Positions 8,083-15,463 of a stretch of 64,000 nucleotides of DNA are shown here, in pieces. Where the stretch lies: positions 1 through 64,000 of the forward strand of contig NZ_JAMJFL010000015.1 of the NCBI RefSeq assembly GCF_023544665.1. Reading direction: 5' to 3'. The notes below the pieces were generated by a model. It saw only the letters and a list, made by a program, of their open reading frames with translations, ran no database searches and was not told where the DNA came from. Within the stretch, counting starts at the first letter, position 1. Every line of letters starts with the position of its first letter. The position numbers and the translations under genes were made by a program. The DNA comes from Streptomyces sp. YS415. Its GTDB lineage: Bacteria > Actinomycetota > Actinomycetes > Streptomycetales > Streptomycetaceae.

Positions 8083-9166
8083 GCTGCGCGGTCCCGAGGT
8101 ACCGGCCAAGGCGCTGGACGCCCGCGCCCTGGCCGCCCTCGCCGCCAACCCCGGCTGCAGACGGCGCGCCGTCCTGGACGGCGCGGGGGTGGACAAGTCG
8201 GCCCTGGCGGGCGCCCTGGGCGCGCCCTCGGCGTTCGGCCAGTCGCAGTTCGCCCTCACCCGGGGCAACGCCTTCGAGGCGAAGGTCAAGGCGGACGGCG
8301 GCGCGGAGCTGCTGCGACTCGTGCACGAGAAGCTGGACCGCTCCGCCGAGCCGCCCGCCCGGGCCCAGGTGCCGGACCTCTCCGCCGCCGGCCCCGAGGG
8401 CCGCGCGGCCCGTACGGCGCTGGCGCTGCGCGAGGCGGCCGGGGCACCGGGCCGCTGGACGCTGCTGGACCACCCGATGCTCGCGCTCGACGTGGCCGGC
8501 TCCCCCGCGTTCCTGGAGCCCGACGCGGTGGTGACGCACCCCGACGGCAGCTGGACGGTCGTGGAGATCAAGTCCTTCCCGATGCTGGACGGCTCCGCGG
8601 ACCCCTCGAAGGTCGGCGCCGCGGCCCGGCAGGCGGCGGTGTACGTCCTGGCCCTGGAGCAGGTCGCCGCCCGCCTGTCCCCGCCCCCGCGCGTGCGGCA
8701 CCGGATCCTGCTGGTGTGCCCCAAGGACTTCTCCAACCTCCCCACCGCCTCCGCCGTCGACATCCGCAAGCAGCGCGCGGTGACCGCCCGCCAGCTTTCC
8801 CGGCTCACCCGGATCGAGGAGATCGCCGACGCCCTCCCCGAGGGCACCTGCTTCGACCCGGAGCTGCCCGCCGCCGAGCTGACGGCCGCGGTGGAGGCCG
8901 TCCCGGCGACGTACGCGCCCGAGTGCCTGTCCGCCTGTGAGCTGGCCTTCCACTGCCGGGACCGCTCCCGCGCGGCCGGCGCGGTCACCTCGCTGGGCCG
9001 TTCCGTCCGGGCCGAGCTGGGCGGTCTGACCACGGTCGAGGACGTCCTGGCGGCGGCCCACGGCACCGCCGGGGATCCGGCCGACCCGGCGGTGGCGGCC
9101 CTGCGCAGGGCGGCACGGCTGCGGGCCGAGGCGCTCGGCGCCCGGGAGGCGGCCCCGTGTCCCTGA
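7979..9166 (+). CDS. RecB/Cas4-like PD-(D/E)XK nuclease with probable Fe-S cysteines
   Basis: About 395 residues from the GTG at 7979; GTG codons at 7955 and 8033 are alternatives, so the start is uncertain. Numbered from 7979, the RecB nuclease signature is visible: RGNAFE (about 95-100), metal-binding Asp182 in LEPDAVV, Glu196-x-Lys198 in VVEIKSF, and motif IV Gln218/Tyr222 (RQAAVYVLA). A lone Cys60 (NPGC) pairs with a C-terminal Cys cluster (Cys316, 320, 326 in ECLSACELAFHC). In Cas4, AddB and Dna2 the same one-plus-three cysteine layout holds a 4Fe-4S cluster; here the spacing is CX3CX5C rather than CX2CX5C. It overlaps the next gene by 10 bases, and a helicase gene completes the operon, which suggests a role in DNA end processing. 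Confidence 0.8.
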   Translation: MSDFHGSASHGSIPEPSRVPPPRTRGTALRHRLAELRGPEVPAKALDARALAALAANPGCRRRAVLDGAGVDKSALAGALGAPSAFGQSQFALTRGNAFEAKVKADGGAELLRLVHEKLDRSAEPPARAQVPDLSAAGPEGRAARTALALREAAGAPGRWTLLDHPMLALDVAGSPAFLEPDAVVTHPDGSWTVVEIKSFPMLDGSADPSKVGAAARQAAVYVLALEQVAARLSPPPRVRHRILLVCPKDFSNLPTASAVDIRKQRAVTARQLSRLTRIEEIADALPEGTCFDPELPAAELTAAVEAVPATYAPECLSACELAFHCRDRSRAAGAVTSLGRSVRAELGGLTTVEDVLAAAHGTAGDPADPAVAALRRAARLRAEALGAREAAPCP

Positions 9167-10749
9167 TCGCCACCCTCGCCCGCCTGGAAGCGGTCAGCAC
9201 CGGCCGCGCCCAGCCCTCGGCCACCGTCCGCCACCGCCGCCTCTCCGAGCGCCCGCTGGTCCTCGTGCCGCTCACCACCGCCGGTGAGGCAGGCGCCCCG
9301 CTCGGCGCGCTGGTCGGCACGGACCGGGACGCGCCCCGGCTGCTGGTCGTGCCGCAGCCGCGCGACCGGGACCTGCGGTTCGCGTTCCTGGCGGAGCTGG
9401 CCGATGTCGTCCTGCCGCACATCGAGGCGTACACCGAGGCCGTCGAGACGGCCGAGCGCACCGACACCGACCCGGAGACCGGCAAGCGGGTCAAGGTCGA
9501 GGTCGACCTGTGCGCGGACGCCCCCCAGCTGATCGTCCCGAGCCGCGCTGGCCTGGACTTCGTACGCCTGCTCGGCCGCTCCATGCGCTTTCGCCGTACG
9601 GCGGAGCAGGACCCGGAGACGCCCTACCCCGCGCCGCACCGGGTGCCGCTGCTCGGCCGGTGGCTGACGCACTACGGCGAGCGGTCCCGGGTCCCGGGCT
9701 CCTCGCTGCTGCTGGCGATGACGGACCTGCTGGCCCGGCACTGGGCCACGGGGCAGTCCACGCTGGAGGACCAGCACCTGGGCGCGCTGCTCGCCTGGAT
9801 CGACCCGCCCGGTGGCGAGTCGGGCGCCGAGGCCGCCCTGCGCGCGGAGCTCGCCCGGGACGAGCGGGGCCAGTTGCGGTGCCCGCCCGCGGGCCCGGCC
9901 ACCGACCCGGCGTTCGACAACAAGCTGCTCGCCCCCGCCATCGAGCGCTACGACCGTGCCCGCACCGCGCTCGCCGCGGCGGAGGACGGTCTGCAGGCGG
10001 ACGACCGGCTCGGGGCGCTGACCGCCGCCGAGCGGGAGATCCGCGCCCTGGTCGAGGGCGTCACCCGGCCCACCTGGGACGCGGTGTGGCAGGGCCTGGA
10101 CCTGCTGCGCACCCGGCTGCCCGAGGTCGGGCTCCACGTCGAGGAGCGGTGGACGCGCGACCGCTGGTCGTTCACCGCCCACCGGGACCGGATCACGGCC
10201 GGTGAGCCCCCGCAGCCGCGCCGCGACGACGCGGTGACCGCGGCGAACAAGCTCGCCGCGCGCGAGCGCGAGCAGGCCCGCCTCGAGGCCCAGGAGGCGC
10301 TCGACGACCCGCTGGTGATGGCGGGGCGACGGCTGGCCGGGGAGGCGTTCGCGGGTGAGGTCGTCGAGGTCGTCATGACGTACAGCGAGGGCAAGCGGCC
10401 CAGCCCGCGCCCGCTGGTCACGGTGCGCACGGACGACCGGCCGCAGCTCGGGGAGCGGGTGAAGGTGTACCGCTCGCTGGGCGGGAAGGCGCAGTCGGCG
10501 GAGTTCGTGAGCGGCGACGGCGATCTGCTGGTGCTGCGCGTCCTGGACAAGATGGGGCGCGGCAAGGAGCCCGAGGCGGGGTCCGTGCCGGAGAAGGGCG
10601 ACCAGGTCTGCTTCACCCTGTTCGAGCACGAGCAGCGGGGCGGGGCGAAGCTGCCCGACCCGGAGCAGACGCCGTGGACGCACGGCGGGCCGCCCGGCGA
10701 GGCCGTACCGGAGCCCGCCGATCAGCCGACCGAGGAGGACGTCCTGTGA
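9157..10749 (+). CDS. Conserved protein of unknown function between nuclease and helicase genes
   Basis: 530 residues from the GTG at 9157, inside the end of the nuclease gene; its own stop overlaps the helicase start (GTGA). I do not recognise a family over the first 370 residues. There is a charged helical stretch at about 365-395 (ANKLAAREREQARLEAQEA). The region at about 400-500 (FAGEVVEVVMTY, ERVKVYRSLGG, GDLLVLRVLDKMG, GDQVCFTLF) reads as an all-beta module. It recalls the 1B barrel inserted in Dna2/UPF1-type SF1B helicases. That similarity is a judgement from pattern, not a search. It probably forms a complex with the two flanking products. Confidence 0.75.
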   Translation: MSLIATLARLEAVSTGRAQPSATVRHRRLSERPLVLVPLTTAGEAGAPLGALVGTDRDAPRLLVVPQPRDRDLRFAFLAELADVVLPHIEAYTEAVETAERTDTDPETGKRVKVEVDLCADAPQLIVPSRAGLDFVRLLGRSMRFRRTAEQDPETPYPAPHRVPLLGRWLTHYGERSRVPGSSLLLAMTDLLARHWATGQSTLEDQHLGALLAWIDPPGGESGAEAALRAELARDERGQLRCPPAGPATDPAFDNKLLAPAIERYDRARTALAAAEDGLQADDRLGALTAAEREIRALVEGVTRPTWDAVWQGLDLLRTRLPEVGLHVEERWTRDRWSFTAHRDRITAGEPPQPRRDDAVTAANKLAAREREQARLEAQEALDDPLVMAGRRLAGEAFAGEVVEVVMTYSEGKRPSPRPLVTVRTDDRPQLGERVKVYRSLGGKAQSAEFVSGDGDLLVLRVLDKMGRGKEPEAGSVPEKGDQVCFTLFEHEQRGGAKLPDPEQTPWTHGGPPGEAVPEPADQPTEEDVL

Positions 10750-12080
10750 CCGCCGTGTTCGACCCGGGCGCGGCGGCCGCGCAGGCCACCGACGCGATCC
10801 TCGCCGACACCCTGCACGGCACGCACCGCGGGGTGGTCGTCGACTCCCCGCCCGGGGCCGGCAAGTCCACGCTGGTGGTGCGTGCGGCGCTGGAGCTGGC
10901 CGACGCGGGCCGCCCGCTGATGGTGGTGGCGCAGACCAACGCCCAGGTCGACGACCTGGTCCTGCGGCTCGCCGAGAAGAACCCCGACCTGCCGGTGGGC
11001 CGGCTGCACAGCAGCGACGCCGACCCGTACGACAAGGCGCTGGACGACCTGCCGCACGTGCGCAAGTCGGCGAAGGCCGCGGATCTGACCGGGCTGCCGG
11101 TCACCGTGTCCACGGCCGCGAAGTGGGCGCATGTGAAGGTCGACGAGCCGTGGCGGCACGCGATCGTGGACGAGGCGTACCAGATGCGGTCGGACGCGCT
11201 GCTGGCCGTGGCCGGGCTGTTCGAGCGGGCGCTGTTCGTGGGCGACCCGGGGCAGCTGGACCCGTTCGCGATCGTGGGCAGCGAGCAGTGGGCGGGGCTG
11301 TCGTACGACCCGTCGGCATCCGCGGTGACCACGCTGCTCGCGCACAATCCCGAGCTGCCCCAGCACCGGCTGCCGGTGTCCTGGCGGCTGCCCGCGTCGG
11401 CGGCGCCGCTGGTCTCGGACGCGTTCTACCCGTACACGCCCTTCCGCAGCGGCACCGGCCACGGCGACCGCCGTCTCGCCTTCGCCGTCCCCTCCGACGG
11501 GTCCGGCCCCGACAAGGTGATCGACGAGGCGGCCGAGGCGGGCTGGGGCCTGCTGGAACTGCCCGCGCGGCACACCCCGCGCACGGACCCGGAGGCGGTG
11601 GGGGCGGTGGCGGCGGTCGTACGGCGGCTGCTGGACCGGGGTGGCGCGGCCACCTCGGAGCGGTCCCCGGACCCGGCACCGCTGACCGCCGAGCGGATCG
11701 CCGTCGGCACCGCGCACCGGGACCAGGCGGCCGCGGTGCGCGCGGCGCTCGCCGAGCAGGGCGTGCTCGACGTCACCGTCGACACCGCGAACCGCCTCCA
11801 GGGCCGGGAGTACGACGTGACTGTGGTCCTGCATCCGCTGTCCGGCCGCCCCGACGCCACCGCGTTCCACCTGGAGACGGGCCGCCTGTGCGTCCTCGCC
11901 TCCCGCCACCGGCACGCCTGCATCGTGGTCTGCCGAGCAGGCGTGACCGACCTCCTGGACGACTACCCGTCCACGGAACCGGTCCAGCTGGGCACCCTCG
12001 TGAAGTTCCCGGACGGCTGGGAGGCCAACCACGCGGTCCTGTCCCGCCTGGCAGAACACCGGGTGGCGTGGCGCCCATGA
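10746..12080 (+). CDS. Superfamily I helicase/ATPase
   Basis: 444 residues from the GTG at 10746, which overlaps the preceding stop by four bases. SF1 motifs in order: Walker A PPGAGKSTL (residues about 36-44), motif II AIVDEAYQM, motif III FVGDPGQLDPF, motif IV HRLPVSWRLP, motif V VDTANRLQGREYD and motif VI VLASRHRHA. The compact core lacks the large inserts of UvrD/RecB and is closest in style to Dna2/UPF1-like SF1B enzymes. It should use ATP to translocate on DNA (or RNA) together with the upstream nuclease. Its final 24 codons are repeated in frame beyond its stop codon. Confidence 0.88.
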   Translation: MTAVFDPGAAAAQATDAILADTLHGTHRGVVVDSPPGAGKSTLVVRAALELADAGRPLMVVAQTNAQVDDLVLRLAEKNPDLPVGRLHSSDADPYDKALDDLPHVRKSAKAADLTGLPVTVSTAAKWAHVKVDEPWRHAIVDEAYQMRSDALLAVAGLFERALFVGDPGQLDPFAIVGSEQWAGLSYDPSASAVTTLLAHNPELPQHRLPVSWRLPASAAPLVSDAFYPYTPFRSGTGHGDRRLAFAVPSDGSGPDKVIDEAAEAGWGLLELPARHTPRTDPEAVGAVAAVVRRLLDRGGAATSERSPDPAPLTAERIAVGTAHRDQAAAVRAALAEQGVLDVTVDTANRLQGREYDVTVVLHPLSGRPDATAFHLETGRLCVLASRHRHACIVVCRAGVTDLLDDYPSTEPVQLGTLVKFPDGWEANHAVLSRLAEHRVAWRP

Positions 12081-12246
12081 CCGACGCGCCCGCAACGACC
12101 GACCTCGGCACCCGTCCGCCGGACGGAGTCCGGCACGCCGCCGGGGGCGGCCGACGAACACAGCCCGGACGGCTGGGAGGCCAACCACGCGGTCCTGTCC
12201 CGCCTGGCGGAACACCGGGTGGCGTGGCGCCCGTGACGGACGCGCC
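12008..12246 (+). repeat. In-frame direct duplication of the helicase gene 3' end
   Basis: The segment 12008-12090 recurs at 12164-12246 with only a few substitutions. The 156-base offset is a multiple of three. Both copies encode the same C-terminal residues (PDGWEANHAV ... RVAWRP) and both end in TGA. A third, shorter and more diverged piece (tggcggaacaccggg) follows at about 12248-12262. Nothing else is visible in the 348 bases between the helicase stop and the next start. Confidence 0.85.
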
Positions 12247-12428
12247 GTGGCGGAACACCGGGCTGCGTGGTGGCGCCAGTGACCCACAGCTCCCGTGTCG
12301 CAGGAACATCCCGCGCCGTACGGACCTTGAAACCGCCGGAGGCGACCCGCCCCCTTGCGCGGGCGCGGGACAATGGACGGTGGCCCGCTCCCCAGGGGGT
12401 CATCCGTGACGTACGAGGAGGAGAAGAC

Positions 12429-12797
12429 ATGGCGGAGCCCACGCCGCGTCGGAACGAACCGCGGCTACGCCCCGCGCCCCTGCTCTTCGAGCCCACGCAG
12501 GCGGCGGCCGACCCGGAGCACTTCTTCGACCTGGAGTCGATAGAGGACCCCCGGGCGCTGCTCGCGCGCGCGACGGAGCTCACGCTCGCGTTCCGGGCGG
12601 CGGCCGACCGTGCCCTGGAGTTCCAGGCCATGGCGGCGGCCCAGCTCGCCGACCCGCGGCGCTTCGACCGGCTGACGACCGCGGACATCGCGGAGCGGGC
12701 CGAGTGGACCGAGGACTACGCCAAGAAGATGGTCGAGTTCGGCAGAGACCTGCTGCGGGGGGCCGTCGAGGGCCGGGAGCAGATCGACCCGGTCTGA
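12429..12797 (+). CDS. Conserved hypothetical protein, helical
   Basis: 122 residues from the ATG at 12429, which follows a strong GAGGAGGAGAAG ribosome-binding site. No membrane segment or signal. The protein is Ala/Glu/Arg-rich and predicted largely helical, with LLARATELTLAFRAAADRA and RFDRLTTADIAERAEW. I do not recognise the family. Codon use matches its neighbours, so it is a resident gene. It lies 350 bases downstream of the helicase and is probably transcribed separately. Confidence 0.75.
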   Translation: MAEPTPRRNEPRLRPAPLLFEPTQAAADPEHFFDLESIEDPRALLARATELTLAFRAAADRALEFQAMAAAQLADPRRFDRLTTADIAERAEWTEDYAKKMVEFGRDLLRGAVEGREQIDPV

Positions 12798-12924
12798 GGC
12801 GGTCCGGGTCCGGCATATGCCAGACGGGCAAGATCCGGGCAAGATACCCCTTCCCACCCCCTCCTGTCCCGATTTCCGGCAACCCTCAGAGACGGAACGC
12901 TCACGGCCGGTAGATGTAGTTGCC

Positions 12925-13485
12925 ATGAGCAGTTGCCTCGGCGCCTCGGGCGTCACTCCGGACGGAGCAGCCTGGCTGGCTTCGGCAGGAACGTATCCGC
13001 GCAACACCCTGGCGTTCTGGGAGGAGCGGCCGGACGCTCCGGTCGTACTGCCCTGCGGTGCGGTCTTCGACGTGGTCAGCGTCCCCACGATGTTCGGGCG
13101 CCGGATGCTGGACCGGCTCTGGGACGACGGTCCCGGTTCCGGCCCGGTGGCCGTGTTCCGGGGCCGGACCCTGCTGTTCGCCGCGCCCGGCACGGCCCAG
13201 CGGCTGCCGTCGCTGCTGCGCTGGGAGGAGTTCGGGCGGACGGCGGACATCCCGCCCCTGCTGTGCCACGGCACCGGGGACGCGGTGACCGTCCCCGCCC
13301 CGGCCGGCACCCCCGAGCAGAGCTCGCGCTGGCTGGTGGCCCCGGACACCCGCCACCCCTGGCTTCCCGGCCCCGAAATCCTGCTGTGGGCGGCTGTCCG
13401 GGCGGCACGCGCGGCGGTGCGGATATCGATTTTTCCTCCCCCCGACCAGGGTGCTAAGGTCTACGACGTCAGCAGGCGCCGCTAG
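12925..13485 (+). CDS. Bifunctional primase/polymerase N-terminal domain-like protein
   Basis: 186 residues from the ATG at 12925. It resembles the N-terminal (prim-pol-like) domain of bifunctional DNA primase/polymerases: an early GAAWLASAGTYPRNT, LPCGAVFDVVSVP, a late SSRWLVAPD and a helical end. The catalytic acidic pair of a true prim-pol is not obvious, and the size is far below a replication primase. Its C-terminal codons run through the probable tRNA promoter and its TAG stop lies inside the tRNA-Lys gene (10-base overlap). A similar shorter protein is at 4176-4583. Confidence 0.7.
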   Translation: MSSCLGASGVTPDGAAWLASAGTYPRNTLAFWEERPDAPVVLPCGAVFDVVSVPTMFGRRMLDRLWDDGPGSGPVAVFRGRTLLFAAPGTAQRLPSLLRWEEFGRTADIPPLLCHGTGDAVTVPAPAGTPEQSSRWLVAPDTRHPWLPGPEILLWAAVRAARAAVRISIFPPPDQGAKVYDVSRRR

Positions 13486-13549
13486 CTCAGTTGGTTAGAG
13501 CAGCTGACTCTTAATCAGCGGGTCCGGGGTTCGAGTCCCTGGCGGCGCA
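13476..13549 (+). tRNA. tRNA-Lys (anticodon CTT), copy 1
   Basis: Acceptor stem GCGCCGC pairs with GCGGCGC plus discriminator A. The anticodon loop reads CTCTTAA with anticodon CTT, and the T-arm is GGGTTCGAGTCCC. CCA is not encoded. The gene body is identical to the copies at 27137 and 32306. The flank just upstream (cgtcagcag, roughly) is shared with copy 3. Confidence 0.97.
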
Positions 13550-13557
13550 CAGACAGT

Positions 13558-13587
13558 GAAGGCCCTTCGCGGAAGCGGGGGGCCTTC
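13558..13587 (+). terminator. Terminator of tRNA-Lys copy 1
   Basis: GAAGGCCC pairs with GGGCCTTC around a GC-rich inner loop, starting 8 bases after the tRNA. A similar hairpin follows each of the other two tRNA-Lys copies. Confidence 0.75.
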
Positions 13588-13662
13588 GCATTTCCGCCCA
13601 GACGCCCCTCGACGCCGCAGGCGCGGCTGGGGGTCCGGGGGTCATCCCCCGGGAGATGCAGC

Positions 13663-13714
13663 ATCAGCGGGTCCGGGGTTCGAGTCCCTGGCGGCGCACA
13701 GACAGTGAAGGCCC
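13663..13714 (+). repeat. Duplicated 3' half of tRNA-Lys with flank (att-like)
   Basis: These 52 bases exactly repeat 13514-13565: the anticodon-stem 3' strand, the whole T-arm, the acceptor 3' strand and 16 bases of downstream flank, at a spacing of 149 bases. The 5' half of the tRNA is missing, so this is not a gene. A direct repeat of a tRNA 3' end is the form of attL/attR left by integrases. Only about 100 bases lie between the copies and no integrase gene is present. Confidence 0.85.
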
Positions 13715-13738
13715 CTCGCCAACAGCGAGGGACCTTTC
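13707..13738. terminator. Terminator between tRNA region and metalloprotease gene
   Basis: GAAGGCCCCTCGC and GCGAGGGACCTTTC form a stem with a five-base loop. It lies 14 bases past the metalloprotease stop on the minus strand and may serve both directions. Confidence 0.6.
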
Positions 13739-13752
13739 ATGTTGCCGACGCC

Positions 13753-15069
13753 CTACCGCGTAGCGATCCGTACCGTCCACGCCCCCGACGTCGTCCGGCC
13801 CTCCACCTCCACGCGTACGCCCTCGCCCGGGACCGTGAAGCTTTCGCCCGCGGCGACGGGGGCGTCGGCCAGGGGTGGGTAGACCGAGTTCTCCCAGCAG
13901 GCCTCGGTGCGGGGGTGGGCGTCGATCACCTCGACCGGGCCCCGGCCGGACTCCGCGCCGCCGCGCACGCGGTACACGAGGACCCCGTCCCGGCACGCCC
14001 CGGCGTCGTTGCCGATCCGGCCGCGCGCCTCGAAGGCGAGCGCGCTGTCCGCGCCGGTGCGCACCACCGCGAGCTTGGTGCCGCCCCCGAGCCCGAACGC
14101 GGGAGCCCCCGCGGCGCCCGCCACCGCCACCCCCGGCCCGGCCCCGAGCGGCTCCAGGGTGAGCCGGGTGCCGTCCGGGTCCCGTACGCAGGCCACCTGG
14201 CGCGGATCCAGCCAGCCGAGCTTCCACTTGTGCCAGCCGAACAGGTCGGGGGCCAGCCCGAACTGGCTGCCCATCAGGTCCCAGTCGCCGACGTAGGTGT
14301 CCCAGTCGCCCTCGCCGTCCACCGGCCGGTGGTAGAGGTCCGGCAGATCGAAGACGTGGCCCGTCTCATGGGCGAGAACCAGCCGGTCCGGTGGATGCTG
14401 CTCGAACACCGTGACGACCCGCCGGATCTCCGCCCCGTCCGCACGCAGCGGGGTGTCCAGGTTCACGACCTTCGTGGCGTCGGAGTCCACCCCGGGCGCG
14501 TCCGGGTCGGCGACGAAGTAGACGACGTCGTAGCGGGAGAAGTCGACCCGGGCGTCGGCGGCGGCCAGGGCGTCGCGGAGGTAGGCACCCCGGTGCACGG
14601 GCTGCCAGTCGCGCTGTATGGCGTACGCCGTCGAGGGGCGCGGCATCCGGATCCAGTCCCCGAGGGGATGCGCGCGCAGGGTGAACTTGCCGTAGGAGGC
14701 CCGCTCGAAGAACCGGCTGGTGGCCGGGAAGTGGTCGGCGGTCAGCACGGCGGGGCTGGTCAGCGGGGTCGAGTCGGGGAAGGACAGGAACACCATGACC
14801 GCGTCCAGCGAGCGGGCCGGCCGCGGATAGGCGGCGTTCCAGGTGTCCAGGCCCTCCGAATGGTGGGCGTCGGTGCGCTTGAGGGCGCAGGGCGCCGCCG
14901 AGTACGGCTCGGCGACCGAGGGTGCGGAGAGCATCGAGGTCGCGGCGAGCGCCGACATCGTGGTGAACACGGCGGCGGTGGTGCGCAGTCGGGGCCGTTC
15001 GCGCAGCCTGTCCCCGAGCCCTCGGAACGTCGCACGGGTGAGTTCCCTGAGCGGGAGCTGACGCGGCAC
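13753..15069 (-). CDS. M6-family secreted metalloprotease
   Basis: About 438 residues from the GTG at 15069, chosen because GGAGG lies six bases upstream. The N-terminus has a basic stretch and a hydrophobic segment (TTAAVFTTMSALAATSML), a likely signal or anchor. The zinc site LVLAHETGHVFDLPDLYH gives the HExxH-like HETGH with a downstream Asp and His, as in immune-inhibitor-A (M6) peptidases. WDLMGSQFGLAPDLFGWHKWKLGW is the met-turn region typical of the family. It should act outside the cell on proteins; the target is unknown. It is divergent from cdgA across a 394-base control region. Confidence 0.9.
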   Translation of the reverse strand: MPRQLPLRELTRATFRGLGDRLRERPRLRTTAAVFTTMSALAATSMLSAPSVAEPYSAAPCALKRTDAHHSEGLDTWNAAYPRPARSLDAVMVFLSFPDSTPLTSPAVLTADHFPATSRFFERASYGKFTLRAHPLGDWIRMPRPSTAYAIQRDWQPVHRGAYLRDALAAADARVDFSRYDVVYFVADPDAPGVDSDATKVVNLDTPLRADGAEIRRVVTVFEQHPPDRLVLAHETGHVFDLPDLYHRPVDGEGDWDTYVGDWDLMGSQFGLAPDLFGWHKWKLGWLDPRQVACVRDPDGTRLTLEPLGAGPGVAVAGAAGAPAFGLGGGTKLAVVRTGADSALAFEARGRIGNDAGACRDGVLVYRVRGGAESGRGPVEVIDAHPRTEACWENSVYPPLADAPVAAGESFTVPGEGVRVEVEGRTTSGAWTVRIATR

Positions 15070-15288
15070 GTGGACCTCCGGGAGCGGTTCGCGGGACACC
15101 GCACCCAGCCTGTGGGAATTTGTCGTACTACGCCCTGTTTGTCTGCACCGGACGAGTGAGAGGCGCGGCGGAAAGCCGACGCCGACACCCCCGAAACGCT
15201 CACGGACCGTCACATGTGGTCGGGGGGCCGCTGAACCTGTCCAGGTGCGGGCAGAAACGAATTGTCAGATCGGCGGCTCGGCCCGGGA

Positions 15289-15331
15289 CACTGGACAGTG
15301 GCTGGAAGGGCCCCGACCCAGCCTCTATGAT
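15289..15331 (+). promoter_or_regulatory. Putative cdgA promoter with palindrome
   Basis: The 394 bases between the metalloprotease gene and cdgA contain no gene. CACTG-ga-CAGTG (15289-15300) is a perfect palindrome, followed by a TATGAT -10-like hexamer at 15326. A second near-palindrome centred on CACATGTG lies at about 15207. cdgA is a known direct target of BldD in S. coelicolor, but I could match only half of the BldD consensus here, so the palindrome is only a candidate site. Confidence 0.4.
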
Positions 15332-15463
15332 CGGCACACTTTCCTGACCCTTTCCTGTACTGTCCTGATCCTTTTCCTGCACGGATCCGGCCCGGCGGCC
15401 GCCAGGTCGGTCGGCATCCCGACGAGACCCATCCGAAGACCGAGTGCACTGCGGGAGCGAGCG

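Noticed and set aside
8005..10683. Very long open frame on the minus strand (892 codons) opposite the nuclease and middle genes
   Set aside because: It is antisense to two genes with clear motifs and overlaps; composition is Arg/Gly/Leu-rich without domains, as expected from the GC-biased third positions of the real genes.
13663..13714. Possible fourth tRNA-Lys gene
   Set aside because: Only the 3' half is present; no D-arm, no 5' acceptor strand and no complete anticodon loop.
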